Translations under genes and position numbers: made by a program
DNA from: Rhodoblastus sp963713695
GTDB lineage: Bacteria > Pseudomonadota > Alphaproteobacteria > Rhizobiales > Beijerinckiaceae
NCBI GenBank assembly: GCA_963713695.1
Contig: CAVQMU010000002.1
Coordinates: 434,001 to 498,000, forward strand
Direction: 5' to 3'
DNA length: 64,000 nucleotides
The notes under the pieces: generated by a model
Databases searched by the model: none
Seen by the model: only the letters and a program-made list of their open reading frames with translations
What the model was told of the DNA's origin: nothing
Shown here: positions 24,656 to 33,395 of the stretch, in pieces
How the letters are laid out: every line of letters begins with the position of its first letter
Numbering within the stretch: position 1 is the stretch's first letter

Positions 24656-25027
24656 CTAGAGCATTCCAAGTTCGAGCTTGGCCTCGTCCGACATTTTGGC
24701 GGGATCCCACGGCGGATCGAACACCAGATTGACCTTGGCGCCCTCAGCGCCGGGGGCCAGCAGCACAGCCTTCTCCACTCGCCGCAGCATTTCCCCGGCA
24801 ACCGGGCAGCCGGGCGCGGTCAGGGTCATGTCCACAAGGATCAGCGCCGGATCGGAAATGTCGACCCGGTAGATCAGGCCGAGGTCATAGACATTGACCG
24901 GAATTTCCGGATCGAAAACGGTGCGGATCGCGGCGATCACATCCGCCTCGAGTTCGCCCGTCCATTCAGGCATTTCCGAGGGTTCGTCGGAAAAGGCCAA
25001 AGCGGGGGCGTGAGCAGCGTCACTCAT
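24656..25027 (-). CDS. sufT: SufT-type MIP18-family (DUF59) iron-sulfur assembly factor
   Basis: 123 aa from MSDAAHAPALAF. The DUF59 core VIAAIRTVFDPEIPVNVYDLGLIYRV and the motif TAPGCPVAGEML, with the conserved Cys, are clear. SufT proteins assist maturation of iron-sulfur enzymes. The start overlaps the sufS stop by 4 bp (ATGA), so the gene is translationally coupled within the suf operon. Confidence 0.9.
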   Translation of the reverse strand: MSDAAHAPALAFSDEPSEMPEWTGELEADVIAAIRTVFDPEIPVNVYDLGLIYRVDISDPALILVDMTLTAPGCPVAGEMLRRVEKAVLLAPGAEGAKVNLVFDPPWDPAKMSDEAKLELGML

Positions 25028-26295
25028 GCGAAAAGCTCCATCACGCGGCGAATGCCCTTGACGAAAATCTCGACCTCTTCGTGCGTATTGTAGAGCGCGA
25101 AAGAGGCGCGGGCGGAAGCCGTCAGGCCCAGCTTGGTCATCAACGGCTGGGCGCAATGGCTGCCGGCGCGTACGGCTATGCCCGCGCGGTCGAGAATGGT
25201 GGCGACATCATGCGGATGCGCGCCTTCGACATCGAAGGTCACCAGCGCGCCCTTGTTTTCGGCGCGACCGAAGATACGAACGCCGCCCAGTCTGTCCAGC
25301 TCTTCCGTCACATGGGCGAGCAACGCCTCTTCATGCGCGGCGACGGCTTTGCGGTCGAGGCCCATCATGTAGTCGAGCGCGACGCCAAGGCCGATGGCTT
25401 CGACGATGGGAGGCGTTCCCGCCTCGAAGCGGTGCGGCGGCTCGGCATAGGTGACCCGGTCCTTGAACACGTCGGCGATCATTTCGCCGCCGCCCTGATA
25501 AGGCTGCATGTTCGCGAGCAGATCGTATTTGCCATAGAGAAAGCCGATGCCCGAGGGGCCATAGAGCTTGTGGCCGGTACAGACGTAAAAGTCGCAGTCG
25601 AGCGCCTGGACATCGACGGTTTCATGCACGCTGCCCTGGCAGCCGTCGATCAGGACTTTCGCTCCGGCCGCGTGGGCGAGGCGGACGATCTCTGCGACAG
25701 GCGCGATCGTGCCGAGCACATTCGACATATGCGTGATGGCGACAAGTTTCGTGCGCTTTGTCAGGCATTTCGCGAAGGACTGGATATCGAAGGACCCATC
25801 CTCTGCGACTGGCGCCCAGACGAGCTGCGCGCCTTTGCGTTCGCGTAAAAAATGCCATGGCACGATGTTCGAATGATGCTCCATTTCCGAAATGACGATT
25901 TCGTCGCCCTCGGAAATGTCCGCGCCCAAAGATGAGGCGACGAGGTTGATCGCTTCGGTGCCGCCCTTGGTGAAGACGATTTCCTCGAGCCTGCCGGCAT
26001 TGACGAATCGGCGGGCGGATTCGCGCGCCTTCTCGAAAGCCATGGTCGATTCGCCGGAGAGAAAATGCGCGCCGCGATGCACGTTGGAATAGGTGTCGGC
26101 ATAGGCGGCCATCACCGCGTCGAGCACGATTTGCGGCTTTTGCGCCGAGGCGCCATTGTCCAGATAGACCAGCGGTTTGCCATAGACGAGCCGCGACAGG
26201 ATCGGAAATTTGTCGCGCTCGGCGCAGACGTCGAAGCGCGATGTGGGCTGGCGTGTTGCGACAGTCTCGTTCAGCATGGCGGCTTCATTCAACAT
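25024..26295 (-). CDS. sufS: Cysteine desulfurase SufS
   Basis: 423 aa from the ATG at 26295 (GGAGAGG site 6 nt upstream; it overlaps sufD by 11 bp). PLP enzyme of the group II desulfurases: the Lys of VCTGHKLYGPSGIGFLYG binds PLP, MEHHSNIVPWHF is the cofactor region, and RAGSHCAQPLM carries the catalytic Cys. It delivers sulfur via SufE to the SufBCD scaffold. No nifS is seen in the window, so SufS probably serves nitrogenase cluster assembly. Confidence 0.95.
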   Translation of the reverse strand: MLNEAAMLNETVATRQPTSRFDVCAERDKFPILSRLVYGKPLVYLDNGASAQKPQIVLDAVMAAYADTYSNVHRGAHFLSGESTMAFEKARESARRFVNAGRLEEIVFTKGGTEAINLVASSLGADISEGDEIVISEMEHHSNIVPWHFLRERKGAQLVWAPVAEDGSFDIQSFAKCLTKRTKLVAITHMSNVLGTIAPVAEIVRLAHAAGAKVLIDGCQGSVHETVDVQALDCDFYVCTGHKLYGPSGIGFLYGKYDLLANMQPYQGGGEMIADVFKDRVTYAEPPHRFEAGTPPIVEAIGLGVALDYMMGLDRKAVAAHEEALLAHVTEELDRLGGVRIFGRAENKGALVTFDVEGAHPHDVATILDRAGIAVRAGSHCAQPLMTKLGLTASARASFALYNTHEEVEIFVKGIRRVMELFA

Positions 26296-27571
26296 GCGAA
26301 GCCTCTCCGGCATGGCGTGCGAGCCATTTGTGCGTGCGTTCGGAGGCAAGGGCGCGCAGGCCCTCGTTGTCGATCGCATCGAGCGCTTCGCCCAGGAACG
26401 CCTCGACCAGCATGGCGCGGGCCTCCGCTTCGGGGATGCCGCGCGCGCGCAGGAAGAACAGGGCGTTGGCGTCGAGTTCGCCCGCCGTGGCGCCGTGGCT
26501 GCATTTCACGTCGTCGGCAAAGATCTCGAGCTCCGGCTTGGTGACGATCTCGGCGCGGTGCGAAAGGAGCATGGCGCGGCTCAACTGCTTCGCGTCGGTT
26601 TTTTGCGCGGCCTGGGCGACTTTGACGCAGCCCTGGTAGACGACGCGCCCGGCGCCGGCGAGGACGCTGCGAAAGGTCTGCCTGCTCGATGTATTGGGCG
26701 AGGCGTGATGCACGACGGTGGTATTGTCGCAATGGCGACGGTCGGCGACCAGCGTCGCGCCATCCATCTGCGCCTCGCTCTCTTCGCCCGAGAGCTTCAG
26801 CAGCGCCTCGTGGCGGGCGAAATGGCCGCCCTGCGAGAGATAGAAACCGCGATAAAGCGCCTTTTCGCCAATGTCGGCGACGGTGGCGGCGGTCTGGCGC
26901 GCCGAGGCGGAGAAATTCTCCAGCCGGACATGGGTCAGCTTCGATCCCGGCGCAAGGCTGAACTCGCTGACGATGGTGGCGAAGTCAGGCGCGCCGTCAT
27001 GCGTTTCGAAAATGGTCGCCTGGGCGTCCTCTTCGAGCACGACGAGGATTCGCAGATGCCGCCCGTCCGCGCCCTGCGCCTCGACATCGGTCCAGTTGAA
27101 GCGAAGGTGCAGCGGCGTCGCCAGCGTCACGCCCTTGGGGACGTGCAGCACGATGCCTTCTTCCATCAGCGCCGTGTTGAGATTGATGATGGCGTGGTCC
27201 TGCTGGGGATTGATTTTTCCGATGAAGTCGGCGACGCCCGAATCCTTCTCCCCCAAAAGTTTGCGCAGGGATTTGGCGCCCATGGCGCAATAGGAGGAGA
27301 GCGAATCGTCAAGCACGCCATTCTCGAAAGCGGCGACGCAGGCGCCGACGAATTCCGGCGGCGCGTCAAGCTCGAAATCGGGCTTCACCGTCTCGTGCAA
27401 GGCCTTGGCGAGATCGGAATAACGCCAGGCCTCGACGCGGCGATTGGGCAGGCCGAGATGCGCAAACGTCTCGCTTGCCTGTTCGAGCAGGGCGCCGAGC
27501 CAGGGCGCGGCGTCAACGCGGCGCGCCTCCATGCTGGCGAGAAGATTGTCGAGCGAAACGACTTTGCCCAT
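26285..27571 (-). CDS. sufD: Fe-S cluster assembly protein SufD
   Basis: 428 aa from MGKVVSLDNLL. The C-terminal beta-helix segment has the family signature VKCSHGATAGELDANALFFL and the following RGIPEAEARAMLVEAF. SufD pairs with SufB and SufC in the cytoplasmic SufBC2D scaffold complex, where it is needed for iron entry. It lies between sufC (12 bp upstream) and sufS (overlapping). Confidence 0.95.
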   Translation of the reverse strand: MGKVVSLDNLLASMEARRVDAAPWLGALLEQASETFAHLGLPNRRVEAWRYSDLAKALHETVKPDFELDAPPEFVGACVAAFENGVLDDSLSSYCAMGAKSLRKLLGEKDSGVADFIGKINPQQDHAIINLNTALMEEGIVLHVPKGVTLATPLHLRFNWTDVEAQGADGRHLRILVVLEEDAQATIFETHDGAPDFATIVSEFSLAPGSKLTHVRLENFSASARQTAATVADIGEKALYRGFYLSQGGHFARHEALLKLSGEESEAQMDGATLVADRRHCDNTTVVHHASPNTSSRQTFRSVLAGAGRVVYQGCVKVAQAAQKTDAKQLSRAMLLSHRAEIVTKPELEIFADDVKCSHGATAGELDANALFFLRARGIPEAEARAMLVEAFLGEALDAIDNEGLRALASERTHKWLARHAGEASHVE

Positions 27572-27582
27572 GGACTGAATCC

Positions 27583-28332
27583 TCACGCGGCCTTGTTGAT
27601 GACGGCGTCATAACCGTTTTCTTCGAGCTGCAGGGCGAGGCTCTTGTCGCCAGACAGGACGATCTCGCCGCCCGAGAGAATGTGGATCACGTCTGGCTGG
27701 ATATAATCGAGCAGGCGCTGGTAATGGGTGATGACCAGGAAGGAGCGGTCGGGCGCCCGCAGCTTGTTCACGCCTTCTGCGACCAGCTTCAGCGCGTCGA
27801 TGTCGAGACCGGAATCCATCTCGTCGAGAATACAAAGTTTTGGCTTCAAAAGCGCCATCTGCAGCGTCTCGTTGCGCTTCTTCTCACCGCCGGAAAAGCC
27901 GACATTGAGCGGCCGCTTCAGCATGTCCTCGGAGATGTTCAATTCCTTGGCGGCCGCGCGGACGATGCGCAGGAACTGCGCCGCGTCGAGTTCTTTTTCG
28001 CCGCGCAATTTCGCCTGCGAATTCATCGCGGTCTTCAGGAAATTCATGGTGGAGACGCCGGGAATCTCCATCGGATACTGGAAGGCGAGGAATATGCCCT
28101 TGGCGGCGCGCTCCTCCGGCGTCAGGCCGGTGATGTCCTCGCCGAACAGGTCGATTTCGCCGCTCGTGACCTCATAGCCGGCCCGGCCCGCGAGCGTATA
28201 GGACGTCGTCGACTTGCCCGCGCCATTCGGGCCCATGATCGCATGAACTTCGCCCGGCGGAACCTTCAGCGAAAGTCCCTTGAGAATTTCCTTGCCGTGC
28301 ACGTTGACGTGGAGGTTCTTGATCTCAAGCAT
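27583..28332 (-). CDS. sufC: Fe-S cluster assembly ATPase SufC
   Basis: 249 aa from MLEIKNLHVNVHGKEILKGL. ABC-type ATPase with Walker A GPNGAGKST, signature FSGGEKKRNE and Walker B LCILDEMDSGLD. It drives conformational change of the SufBCD complex. Its ATG overlaps the sufB stop by one base (TAATG), so the genes are coupled. Confidence 0.96.
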   Translation of the reverse strand: MLEIKNLHVNVHGKEILKGLSLKVPPGEVHAIMGPNGAGKSTTSYTLAGRAGYEVTSGEIDLFGEDITGLTPEERAAKGIFLAFQYPMEIPGVSTMNFLKTAMNSQAKLRGEKELDAAQFLRIVRAAAKELNISEDMLKRPLNVGFSGGEKKRNETLQMALLKPKLCILDEMDSGLDIDALKLVAEGVNKLRAPDRSFLVITHYQRLLDYIQPDVIHILSGGEIVLSGDKSLALQLEENGYDAVINKAA

Positions 28333-29795
28333 TATCCGACGCTCCCTTCGAGGCTGATGCCGACGAGCTTTTGCGCCTCGACAGCGAATTCCATGGGCAA
28401 TTGCTGCAGCACCTCGCGGCAGAAGCCATTGACGATGAGCGCCACGGCTTCCTCGGTGGGAATGCCGCGCGACACACAATAGAAAAGCTGGTCGTCGGAG
28501 ATTTTCGACGTGGTCGCCTCATGCTCCAGGATCGCCTTGGGATTGCGAGACTGGATATAGGGCACGGTATGCGCGCCGCATTTGTCGCCGAGCAGGAGGG
28601 AGTCGCATTGCGTGAAGTTTCGCGCGCCGTCGGCCTTGGCGTGGACGCTGACCAGGCCGCGATAGGTGTTCTGCGCATGTCCAGCGGAAATGCCCTTGGA
28701 GATGATGCGGCTCGACGAATTCTTGCCGAGATGCAGCATTTTTGTGCCGGTGTCGGCCTGCTGGAAATTGTTGGCGATGGCGATGGAATAGAATTCGCCG
28801 ACCGAGTCCTCGCCGCGCAGAATGCAGGAGGGATATTTCCAGGTGATCGATGATCCCGTCTCGACCTGCGTCCAGGAGATTTTCGACCGGGCGCCGCGGC
28901 AGTCGCCGCGCTTGGTGACGAAATTATAGATGCCGCCCTTGCCGTTCTCGTCGCCCGGATACCAGTTCTGCACGGTCGAATATTTGATCTCGGCGTCGTC
29001 CATCGCCACGAGTTCGACGACGGCCGCATGCAACTGGTTCTCGTCGCGCTGCGGCGCCGTGCATCCCTCGAGATAACTGACATAGGAGCCCTTGTCGGCG
29101 ATGATCAGCGTGCGCTCGAACTGGCCGGATTTGGCGGCGTTGATGCGGAAATAGGTGGAGAGCTCCATCGGGCAGCGCACGCCCGGGGGAATATAGACGA
29201 AGGATCCCTCGGAGAAGACGGCCGCATTCAATGTGGCGTAGAAATTGTCGGTCGAGGGAACCACCGAGCCGAGATATGTCTTCACGAGTTCCGGATGGGT
29301 CTGGAGGGCCTCGGAAATCGGGCAGAAGATCACGCCGACTTTCGACAGTTCCTCCTTGAAGGTGGTGACGACCGAAACGGAGTCGAACACCGCGTCCACC
29401 GCGACCTTGCGCTGCTGCACGCCGGCGAGCGCCTCCTGCTCATGCAGGGGAATGCCCAGCTTTTCATAGATGCGCAAAAGCTCCGGATCGACATCGCCGA
29501 TGGTCTTGGGTCCGTCGCCGTCGCTTTTCGGCGCGGCGTAATAATAGGCGTCCTGGAAGTCGATCGGGGGATAGTGCAGCTTGGCCCAGTGCGGCTCTTC
29601 CATGGTCAGCCAGCGCTTGTAGGCGTCCAGCCGATAGGCGAGCATCCAGTCCGGCTCATTCTTCCTGGCCGAGATGAAGCGGATGACATCTTCGTTGAGA
29701 CCCTTGGGCGCAAAGTCGGATTCGATCTCGGATACGAAACCGTATTTGTACTTGCGGTCCGCGAGTTCTTGCAGGGCAGCAGTCTCTTCGCTCAT
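28332..29795 (-). CDS. sufB: Fe-S cluster assembly scaffold SufB
   Basis: 487 aa, normal length. Signatures are FVYIPPGVRCPMELSTYFRI, EGCTAPQRDENQLHAAVVEL and the conserved C-terminal ISDDQLFYCVSRGIPTEEA. SufB is the scaffold on which the cluster is built. It is the first gene of a minus-strand row (sufBCDS-sufT-Rieske-unknown-ABM) and follows a sigma-54 promoter, so this copy is part of the nitrogen-fixation programme. Confidence 0.96.
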   Translation of the reverse strand: MSEETAALQELADRKYKYGFVSEIESDFAPKGLNEDVIRFISARKNEPDWMLAYRLDAYKRWLTMEEPHWAKLHYPPIDFQDAYYYAAPKSDGDGPKTIGDVDPELLRIYEKLGIPLHEQEALAGVQQRKVAVDAVFDSVSVVTTFKEELSKVGVIFCPISEALQTHPELVKTYLGSVVPSTDNFYATLNAAVFSEGSFVYIPPGVRCPMELSTYFRINAAKSGQFERTLIIADKGSYVSYLEGCTAPQRDENQLHAAVVELVAMDDAEIKYSTVQNWYPGDENGKGGIYNFVTKRGDCRGARSKISWTQVETGSSITWKYPSCILRGEDSVGEFYSIAIANNFQQADTGTKMLHLGKNSSSRIISKGISAGHAQNTYRGLVSVHAKADGARNFTQCDSLLLGDKCGAHTVPYIQSRNPKAILEHEATTSKISDDQLFYCVSRGIPTEEAVALIVNGFCREVLQQLPMEFAVEAQKLVGISLEGSVG

Positions 29796-29887
29796 GTCAG
29801 GGTTCCGACCTTGCTATCTCTTGACCCGGGAATCAGGGCTTCGGGCGGGGCTGGCCGATTGTGCGATGCGGCGCCCGAGAGGGAGAA

Positions 29888-29903
29888 TGCAAGCGAGGCG
29901 CCA
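29888..29903 (-). promoter_or_regulatory. Sigma-54 promoter of the suf operon
   Basis: TGGCGCCTCGCTTGCA on the minus strand matches TGGCNCNNNNNTTGCA with correct spacing, 93 bp before sufB. No perfect UAS was found in the 200 bp upstream. Confidence 0.8.
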
Positions 29904-29943
29904 GTGCTTGCCAGGAAGCGTTTTCAAGCGAAGTGGAATCCAT

Positions 29944-30429
29944 CTAGCGGGCGATTCCGGCGGAAAGCTCAGCCACAACAGGCCAACCGACCTCGCCTGT
30001 CGGGTCGAGCAGGCGCAAGGCGTCGAGCATCGCCTCGGCGTCGCGCCTTTCGCTGCGGCGCAGATGGATGAAGGCGAGCGCCTTCAGCGTATAAAGCGCG
30101 AAACGTCCCGCGCCCCCGGAAATGTCGGCCTGCGGCGTCCAGTCCCGCCAGTCTTCCGGCCAACCGGCCTGCCGCGAAGCCTCTTTGAGGCCGGACTGCG
30201 CCACGGCGCGGGCCTCGTCGAGATTGCCCTGGTAGGTGTGGATCTTGTAGAGGCAGAAATAGGTCGGCAGCTGCCCCGGCGCAGCGGCCAACGCCTCTCG
30301 GAACAATGCGTCAGCGGCCGCAAAATCGCGGCGATAGGCTGCGACGCCCTTTTGCAGCAGGTCGTTTATGGCCCGGGGGAGATCGCCGAAGTTGATGGCG
30401 TCGGGCTCGGGGAAAGGGACGATCGTCAT
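29944..30429 (-). CDS. TPR-like nif-associated protein, copy 1
   Basis: About 161 aa from MTIVPFPEPDAINF. Helical-repeat protein with TPR-like units (KGVAAYRRDFAAADALFREALAA and LYKIHTYQGNLDEARAVAQ). It is a paralogue of the protein at 59037-59576: both contain LY-(K/R)-x-x-x-(T/F)-Y-(Q/K)-G, then E-DWR and a C-terminal AxxALxLLDP-type helix. Function unknown; it probably assists protein-protein contacts in nitrogenase maturation. It has its own sigma-54 promoter and is followed by sufB. Confidence 0.7.
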   Translation of the reverse strand: MTIVPFPEPDAINFGDLPRAINDLLQKGVAAYRRDFAAADALFREALAAAPGQLPTYFCLYKIHTYQGNLDEARAVAQSGLKEASRQAGWPEDWRDWTPQADISGGAGRFALYTLKALAFIHLRRSERRDAEAMLDALRLLDPTGEVGWPVVAELSAGIAR

Positions 30430-30460
30430 GTCTGCCTCCGGCGTTTTGGCCCAAAAGGCC

Positions 30461-30476
30461 TGCAAAAGCGGGGCCG
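30461..30476 (-). promoter_or_regulatory. Sigma-54 promoter of the TPR gene
   Basis: CGGCCCCGCTTTTGCA on the minus strand keeps the invariant GG-N10-GC and TTGCA, 32 bp before the TPR start. Confidence 0.65.
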
Positions 30477-30508
30477 CGACCCCGCGTCGCATTTCGGACA
30501 TCTGGAAC

Positions 30509-30524
30509 TGTCGGCATTGCGACG
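30509..30524. promoter_or_regulatory. Near-consensus NifA site between the divergent TPR and glutaredoxin promoters
   Basis: TGTCGGCATTGCGACG: TGT-N10-ACG, one base off the consensus, and nearly the same sequence as the fixA site read on the plus strand. It lies between two outward-facing sigma-54 promoters. Confidence 0.5.
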
Positions 30525-30544
30525 CAGGGCTTTGTGGAGGGCGT

Positions 30545-30560
30545 TGGTCCCTAATTTGCA
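30545..30560 (+). promoter_or_regulatory. Sigma-54 promoter of grxD-ferredoxin
   Basis: TGGTCCCTAATTTGCA fits TGGYNCNNNNNTTGCA and lies 73 bp upstream of the glutaredoxin start. Confidence 0.7.
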
Positions 30561-30632
30561 TCGCAGCATGCAGGCGGCGCGGATTCTTGATCCGTGTCCC
30601 GGAAAATCGAATCCAATCCGAAAGGTCGTTCC

Positions 30633-30965
30633 ATGACGGAAAAAACCTCCGACCGCATCAAGTCGATCATCGACGGCGCCGATGTCGTGCTGTTCATGAA
30701 AGGCATTCCCGCCGCGCCGCAATGCGGGTTTTCGGGCGCCGTCGTCCAGGTGCTCAATGGCGTCGGCGTCAAATATGAAGCGGTCAACGTGCTGGCCGAT
30801 CCCTTCATTCGCGACGGCATCAAAAGCTTTTCCAACTGGCCGACCATTCCGCAGCTCTATGTAAAGGGCGAGTTCATCGGCGGCTGCGACATCGTGCGCG
30901 AAATGGCGGCGTCCGGCGAATTGACCCAGCTCTTCGCCGACAAGGGCGTGACGGTGACGGCATGA
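30633..30965 (+). CDS. grxD: Monothiol glutaredoxin (Grx4/GrxD family)
   Basis: 110 aa from MTEKTSDRIKSIIDG. It has the monothiol CGFS active site in AAPQCGFSGAVVQ, and WPTIPQLYVKGEFIGGCDIV, which binds glutathione. Such glutaredoxins carry and deliver [2Fe-2S] clusters with BolA partners. Its sigma-54 promoter places it in the nif regulon, so it is likely a cluster carrier for nitrogenase maturation. It overlaps the next gene by 4 bp. Confidence 0.93.
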   Translation: MTEKTSDRIKSIIDGADVVLFMKGIPAAPQCGFSGAVVQVLNGVGVKYEAVNVLADPFIRDGIKSFSNWPTIPQLYVKGEFIGGCDIVREMAASGELTQLFADKGVTVTA

Positions 30966-31315
30966 CAGACACGGCCTCCGCCACCGTTTTCGACGTGCCG
31001 CAGCTCTACAAGCGCCATGTCTTCGCCTGCTTCACCCAGCGCCCGGCGGGACATCCGCGCGGCTCCTGCGGCGAACAGGGCGCCCAGCCCTTGTGGGATC
31101 GCCTGTCGCGCAAGGTCGAGGCCGAGCGCCTTGTCGACGTCGGCTTCACGGCTTCCGGCTGCCTCGGCTTCTGCCGCGCCGGCCCGTTGATGGTCGTCTA
31201 CCCCGAAGGCGTCTGGTATGCGCCGAAGACGCCTGACGATATTGACGAAATCGTCGAGACCCATCTCAAGGGCGGACAATTGGTCGAAAGGCTCGTCGTC
31301 GTCCTGACGCGATGA
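30962..31315 (+). CDS. Thioredoxin-like [2Fe-2S] ferredoxin
   Basis: 117 aa. The start overlaps grxD (ATGA). Four Cys sit as in thioredoxin-like ferredoxins: C-x10-C in CFTQRPAGHPRGSC and C-x3-C in GCLGFCRAGP, followed by VVYPEGVWYAP. This fold occurs in Shethna-type ferredoxin (FeSII) and NuoE-like proteins. It may act as an electron carrier or in conformational protection; which is not decidable from sequence alone. Confidence 0.8.
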   Translation: MTDTASATVFDVPQLYKRHVFACFTQRPAGHPRGSCGEQGAQPLWDRLSRKVEAERLVDVGFTASGCLGFCRAGPLMVVYPEGVWYAPKTPDDIDEIVETHLKGGQLVERLVVVLTR

Positions 31316-31378
31316 TCATTTGCAAGAAATTGCAGCGCGGCGCGCAGGCGCCGTGCCGCCGCACGGTCCCTTTGAGCC

Positions 31379-32788
31379 TCAATTTCCCGCACAAATGTAA
31401 TTGAATGCGGCGCCGCTCGTTCCGGTCCCGAGCGTCAGCGTAAATCCCGATTTGCCTTGCGCCGACAGGTAAAAGCTTCCCGCATAAGCGCTGGCGGGCG
31501 TCACCGTGCAGAAAGCCGCATTCGGAAAGGCGGTATTGAACGCCATCCTGCAGGCCTTGGGCGCGCCTGCGCCGAGGGTGATCTGGCCGGCGTTATCGGT
31601 GCTGCCCGCCGCCACGCTCGGCGATGTCCCGCAGGACGAAAGATTGGCGACCGTGACATTGTAGCCGGTCGAATAGAATTTCGCCGCGCTGTATATGTAT
31701 GGCGTGGTGATCGAAGCGCCCGTCGCGAAGACCTCCGCATTCTTGCCGGCCGCCTGGTCCCATATGACGAGGGTTTGGTTGACGTTCTTTCCGACTTCCC
31801 ATTTTGTGGCGTTCAAGTCTGAAAATGCAATCATGGCCTGCTGGCGCGACGCGGAATTCAGGGTGATCGTGTTTGCAGAGGCGTAGCCTGAGCTGTCAAA
31901 GATTGTCGAATTTTCGGAAAAATGAAAAACCGATCCGTCGCTGGAGAGCCGGCTGACGATTGAATCCGCCGCGCCGTACCAGTCGATCTCGTAATTCTGC
32001 GCGAGATCGATTGCCTCACTGTGGCTGTTCGTGGAGCGAACAGAGTTTTTCGCAAACACGAGTCCCTTTTTCCATTGCGCCCCGGTCCCGACCGCCCCGG
32101 GGTTGCCGTTAACGCCGATCGCGGCGGTCGTGTCATATTTGGCTTGCGGCGCCTGCGTTCCGTTATTGTATAACCACAGACCGAAACAGGCGATGCCGCT
32201 GACGTTTCCGAAGGGACTGTTTGGCGTTGGAATGGTCGAGTCCCGGCCGCTCAACGAAGTGTTCTCGCAGTTGAGTTCCGCAGCCGCAGTCCAGTTGGCT
32301 GCTTGCGTCGAGCCGTTGCGCCCTTCGATATAGGCGCCCCAGGCCCCGGGCTGGAACTGCGTTCCCTGATAGTCATTGCTGCCGATGAGATAGGCGCCGG
32401 TCGTCGATCCACAGCAACCTCCGGTCTGGGCCGGATTGGCGTTCAGGAGGGATGACGTCTGGCTGTAACCGTAGAAGGCCTGGTAGCCGCTCACATTGAC
32501 GGCGGCCATTGAATAGTAGCCGCCCGGCGATCCGGGCGCCCCCATGTTCAGCGAAAAGCGCTGCTGGCGCCGACCCGTTCCTCCATTGACGAACGTGTAG
32601 TCGTCAATGGCGTTTTCGGGATGGCTGTAAAGCTTCATGAGCGGCTGTTTTCCGTCAGCCGATTGGTCGGGCGAAAACAGCACGGGCGTGGCCGGCGCGT
32701 TTACAGCCGGCCTGGAAATTGGGCCGGACGCCTGGGCCAAGGCGAGTGTCGGGAAAATGGCAAGAGCAAATGCGAGCTTCGGAAGCAT
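31379..32788 (-). CDS. Secreted protein of unknown function
   Basis: 469 aa from MLPKLAFALAIFPTLALAQA, a clear Sec signal peptide. The mature part is rich in Gly, Ser, Thr, Asn and Ala, with many short beta-like stretches and a few Cys. It resembles adhesin- or phage-tail-like exported proteins in composition, but I recognise no family. It has no nif-type promoter and its composition differs from its neighbours, so it is probably an insertion into the nif island. Confidence 0.6.
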   Translation of the reverse strand: MLPKLAFALAIFPTLALAQASGPISRPAVNAPATPVLFSPDQSADGKQPLMKLYSHPENAIDDYTFVNGGTGRRQQRFSLNMGAPGSPGGYYSMAAVNVSGYQAFYGYSQTSSLLNANPAQTGGCCGSTTGAYLIGSNDYQGTQFQPGAWGAYIEGRNGSTQAANWTAAAELNCENTSLSGRDSTIPTPNSPFGNVSGIACFGLWLYNNGTQAPQAKYDTTAAIGVNGNPGAVGTGAQWKKGLVFAKNSVRSTNSHSEAIDLAQNYEIDWYGAADSIVSRLSSDGSVFHFSENSTIFDSSGYASANTITLNSASRQQAMIAFSDLNATKWEVGKNVNQTLVIWDQAAGKNAEVFATGASITTPYIYSAAKFYSTGYNVTVANLSSCGTSPSVAAGSTDNAGQITLGAGAPKACRMAFNTAFPNAAFCTVTPASAYAGSFYLSAQGKSGFTLTLGTGTSGAAFNYICAGN

Positions 32789-32927
32789 ATGGCGGACACC
32801 GCAATCGAGTTGACGAGATCCGGCCCGTCGTGACGCGATTCGGCGTCGGCGTTGGTCCGTCGGCGTCAGATTGCCACAGAAGCCGGGGTTCGTCCGCACG
32901 ACCTTTTTCTGAGACGCGCAGGCGGGT

Positions 32928-33395
32928 TCAGGCGACGGACTCGCTTTTCCTTCGCGTCGCGCGCAAGAGGTTCAGGCAGTCGATATTCGCGGCCATGTCC
33001 AGCGCCGAAAAACCGTCGAGCGTTTCGGCGACGATATCAGCGCCGTGCGCGAGCAGATGCGCGACGACGCCGGTCCGGCCGGACGATGCCGCGTACATCA
33101 GCGCGGTCGCGCCATTGTCGTTGCGATTGTCGAGATCGATTCCCGCGACGATCAGCAGGTCGATCATCGGGGCATGCTTATCGACGCAGGCGAGCCAGAG
33201 GGCGTTGTTGCCGTCCGCGTTGAGCGCCTCGACCTTGCCGCCGGCGGCGAGAAGGCGCCGGGCTGTTTCGAGGTCGCCCTTGAGCGCCGCCCGCATCAGC
33301 GGCGTCGTCTTGTTGGCGATTGTCGCATTGACGTCATCGCAGGCAAAACCCTCCGCGCGCAGCCAATCCTGCAGGGGCTTGTCCAATCGAGTCAT
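32928..33395 (-). CDS. Ankyrin-repeat protein
   Basis: 155 aa with three to four ankyrin repeats: KTTPLMRAALKGDLETARRL, GNNALWLACVDKHAPMIDLL, GATALMYAASSGRTGVVAHL and GFSALDMAANIDCLNLL. It is a protein-binding scaffold without catalytic motifs. It overlaps the NifO-SagB gene by 4 bp at its start, so it belongs to the operon that begins at the receiver gene. Confidence 0.85.
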   Translation of the reverse strand: MTRLDKPLQDWLRAEGFACDDVNATIANKTTPLMRAALKGDLETARRLLAAGGKVEALNADGNNALWLACVDKHAPMIDLLIVAGIDLDNRNDNGATALMYAASSGRTGVVAHLLAHGADIVAETLDGFSALDMAANIDCLNLLRATRRKSESVA

